From: Patescibacteria group bacterium
GTDB taxonomy: Bacteria > Patescibacteriota > Microgenomatia > Levybacterales > UBA12049
Direction: 5' to 3'
Assembly: GCA_018900295.1 (NCBI GenBank)
Contig: JAHIGH010000215.1
Location: 1 to 7,109 of the forward strand
DNA length: 7,109 nucleotides
The notes below the pieces were generated by a model, which worked only from the letters and a program-made list of their open reading frames with translations, was not told where the DNA came from and made no database searches. Within the stretch, counting starts at the first letter, position 1. Every line of letters begins with the position of its first letter. A program made the position numbers and the translations under genes. Positions 7,101-7,109 of the stretch are shown here, in pieces.

Positions 7101-7109
7101 ATCAGTACG
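4107..7109 (-). CDS. Single-chain restriction-modification enzyme (nuclease, N6-adenine methyltransferase, type ISP-like specificity region), 5' end missing
   Basis: The frame is open from the right edge to TAA at 4107, giving 1000 visible residues (numbered here from 7109). A GTG at 7004 could be taken as a start, but coding sequence continues upstream of it for 35 more codons and includes part of the nuclease site, so the real start is outside. Domains in order: PD-(D/E)xK nuclease with Pro32-Asp33 and Glu47-Ala-Lys49 (KPDFVV then LYIEAKD); a helical connector of about 220 residues; methyltransferase with GAYYTP (302-307), DPAVGTGTF (349-357, SAM binding), YGFEL (391-395) and NPPY (477-480, catalytic motif for adenine N6); target-recognition region about 560-850, including PVFYKPFDVRYTYYPL; and a tail with WNFYIGGYQPAQKWLKDR typical of type ISP enzymes. 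No helicase motifs occur between nuclease and methyltransferase, unlike LlaGI-type ISP enzymes. It should methylate host sites and cut unmodified DNA as one polypeptide. The recognition sequence cannot be read from the protein. Confidence 0.9.
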   Translation of the reverse strand, partial: RTDFEILLKGIFESINVSRFDHDARAKQGNKPDFVVIHHDVPILYIEAKDIGISLDKVEKSEQMSRYFGYANLVLTDYVEFRFYRNGLAYGEPIKIAEYDKNSRIITPFPNNFEYLTKTFIDFTQSHKEPIKSGKHLAKIMGGKGQRIRNNIKEILASESGKNSELMKVYETIKRLLVHDLTTDSFADMYAQTLVYGLFVARFYDNSLDSFSRQEARDLIPASNPFLGHFFEHIAGRNFEKRLSYIVDELCTVFLHANVAELMKQHFEVSSKKGTQRGQDQVIHFYEDFLKEYDDALRKKMGAYYTPLPIVQFIVRSVDYLLEKEFNLAEGLADTSKTEDGIHKVQILDPAVGTGTFISDVIGKIYTRIKNNGQKGRWPSYVHHDLLPRLYGFELMMAPYTIAHLKLSMALKETGFLYFNETRTGKARLGIYLTNSLEDVNKQPELLAFDFGASIAEEAKAASKIKNEKPIMVIVGNPPYSVSSSNKGEWIQNLTKAYKFGLNEQNINSLSDDYVKFIRFAEHFIEKNSSGIVAMITNNSFIDGITHRQMRKHLLETFNDIYILDLHGNSKKKETAPDNSKDENVFDIQQGVSINIFIRKEREKRDLGKVHHADLYGKRIEKFDALNKKDLKSIKWQELKYSEPYYFFVPKNFSLEEEYNKGFRIDELFLNYGSGIKFRKDNLLVKNHFDKKSVEELLEDMNRLGNDIIHSKYKFKDTHDWKLEEKRSLFETGDYKNIQPVFYKPFDVRYTYYPLNKINEMIPRGDSRRHLMRNLLKSNIGLCLMRGLVNTRIYNTVYSINSLMELNFYGFQTYVFPLYLYHEDEAKTPNLKTEIVNEIEKIVGKVLPEDIFDYIYAVLHSLNYREKYKEFLKIDFPRVPYPKDAKTFKKLVEMGQELRQLHLLESPKVNKFITTYPESGTDAVEKPVYKDEKVYINDKQYFGNVPEVAWNFYIGGYQPAQKWLKDRKGRVLTNEDLEHYQKMIVALVETSRVMKEIDEV
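4112..4115 (-). promoter_or_regulatory. Likely Shine-Dalgarno (GAGG) for the RloC-like gene, inside the upstream gene
   Basis: The minus strand reads GATGAGG near the very end of the restriction-modification gene, with 10 bases between GAGG and the ATG at 4101. The site lies within the last codons (Glu-Val) of the upstream gene, whose TAA is only 5 bases before the ATG. This supports the chosen start and suggests translational coupling. The spacing is slightly long, hence moderate confidence. Confidence 0.45.

Noticed and set aside
1..7109. CRISPR array, tRNA or rRNA gene, insertion-sequence ends or transposase
   Set aside because: The window is almost fully coding. I saw no spaced direct repeats, no cloverleaf-like segment, and no terminal inverted repeats or transposase motifs.

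Overview
The window reads as bacterial or archaeal defence-island DNA. Four protein-coding genes, two of them cut by the window edges, all lie on the minus strand, so transcription runs from the right edge to the left. The DNA is AT-rich and the proteins are rich in lysine, asparagine and isoleucine, as in many AT-rich bacteria. Nothing here fixes the taxon. The visible stop codons are TAA (gene at 4107) and TAG (genes at 1735 and 280), and I see no sign of a recoded stop.

Right part (4107-7109): most of a large single-chain restriction-modification enzyme. A PD-(D/E)xK nuclease motif sits near the visible N-terminus. A helical connector follows, then an N6-adenine methyltransferase (DPAVGTGTF and NPPY motifs), and then a target-recognition region with a C-terminal tail like that of type ISP enzymes. 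No helicase lies between nuclease and methyltransferase, so the layout is type IIG/IIL-like. The reading frame stays open to the right edge and the true start is outside the window.

Middle (1735-4101): five bases downstream is a 788-residue AAA_13 (SMC/ABC-type) ATPase. It has a CxxC in its central coiled coil, as in the zinc-hook protein RloC, and a C-terminal segment resembling the anticodon-nuclease region of PrrC/RloC. The position where I expect the catalytic glutamate holds an aspartate.

Left part (280-1713): after 21 bases comes a 477-residue DUF2130-family protein. It has an N-terminal CPYC zinc-like motif, a long coiled coil built from a 73-residue repeat, and a predicted PD-(D/E)xK-like nuclease core. 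Beyond a 128-base gap, the left edge holds the first 50 codons of a RhuM-family gene.

The spacing of the three large genes argues for one operon. A reasonable inference is that the restriction-modification enzyme is the primary DNA barrier. The RloC-like ATPase would be a second-line, possibly tRNA-cleaving, response when restriction fails or DNA is damaged. The DUF2130 protein would add a further nuclease or DNA-end-processing activity. The combined three-gene unit is the most interesting thing in the window; its function is inferred, not shown.
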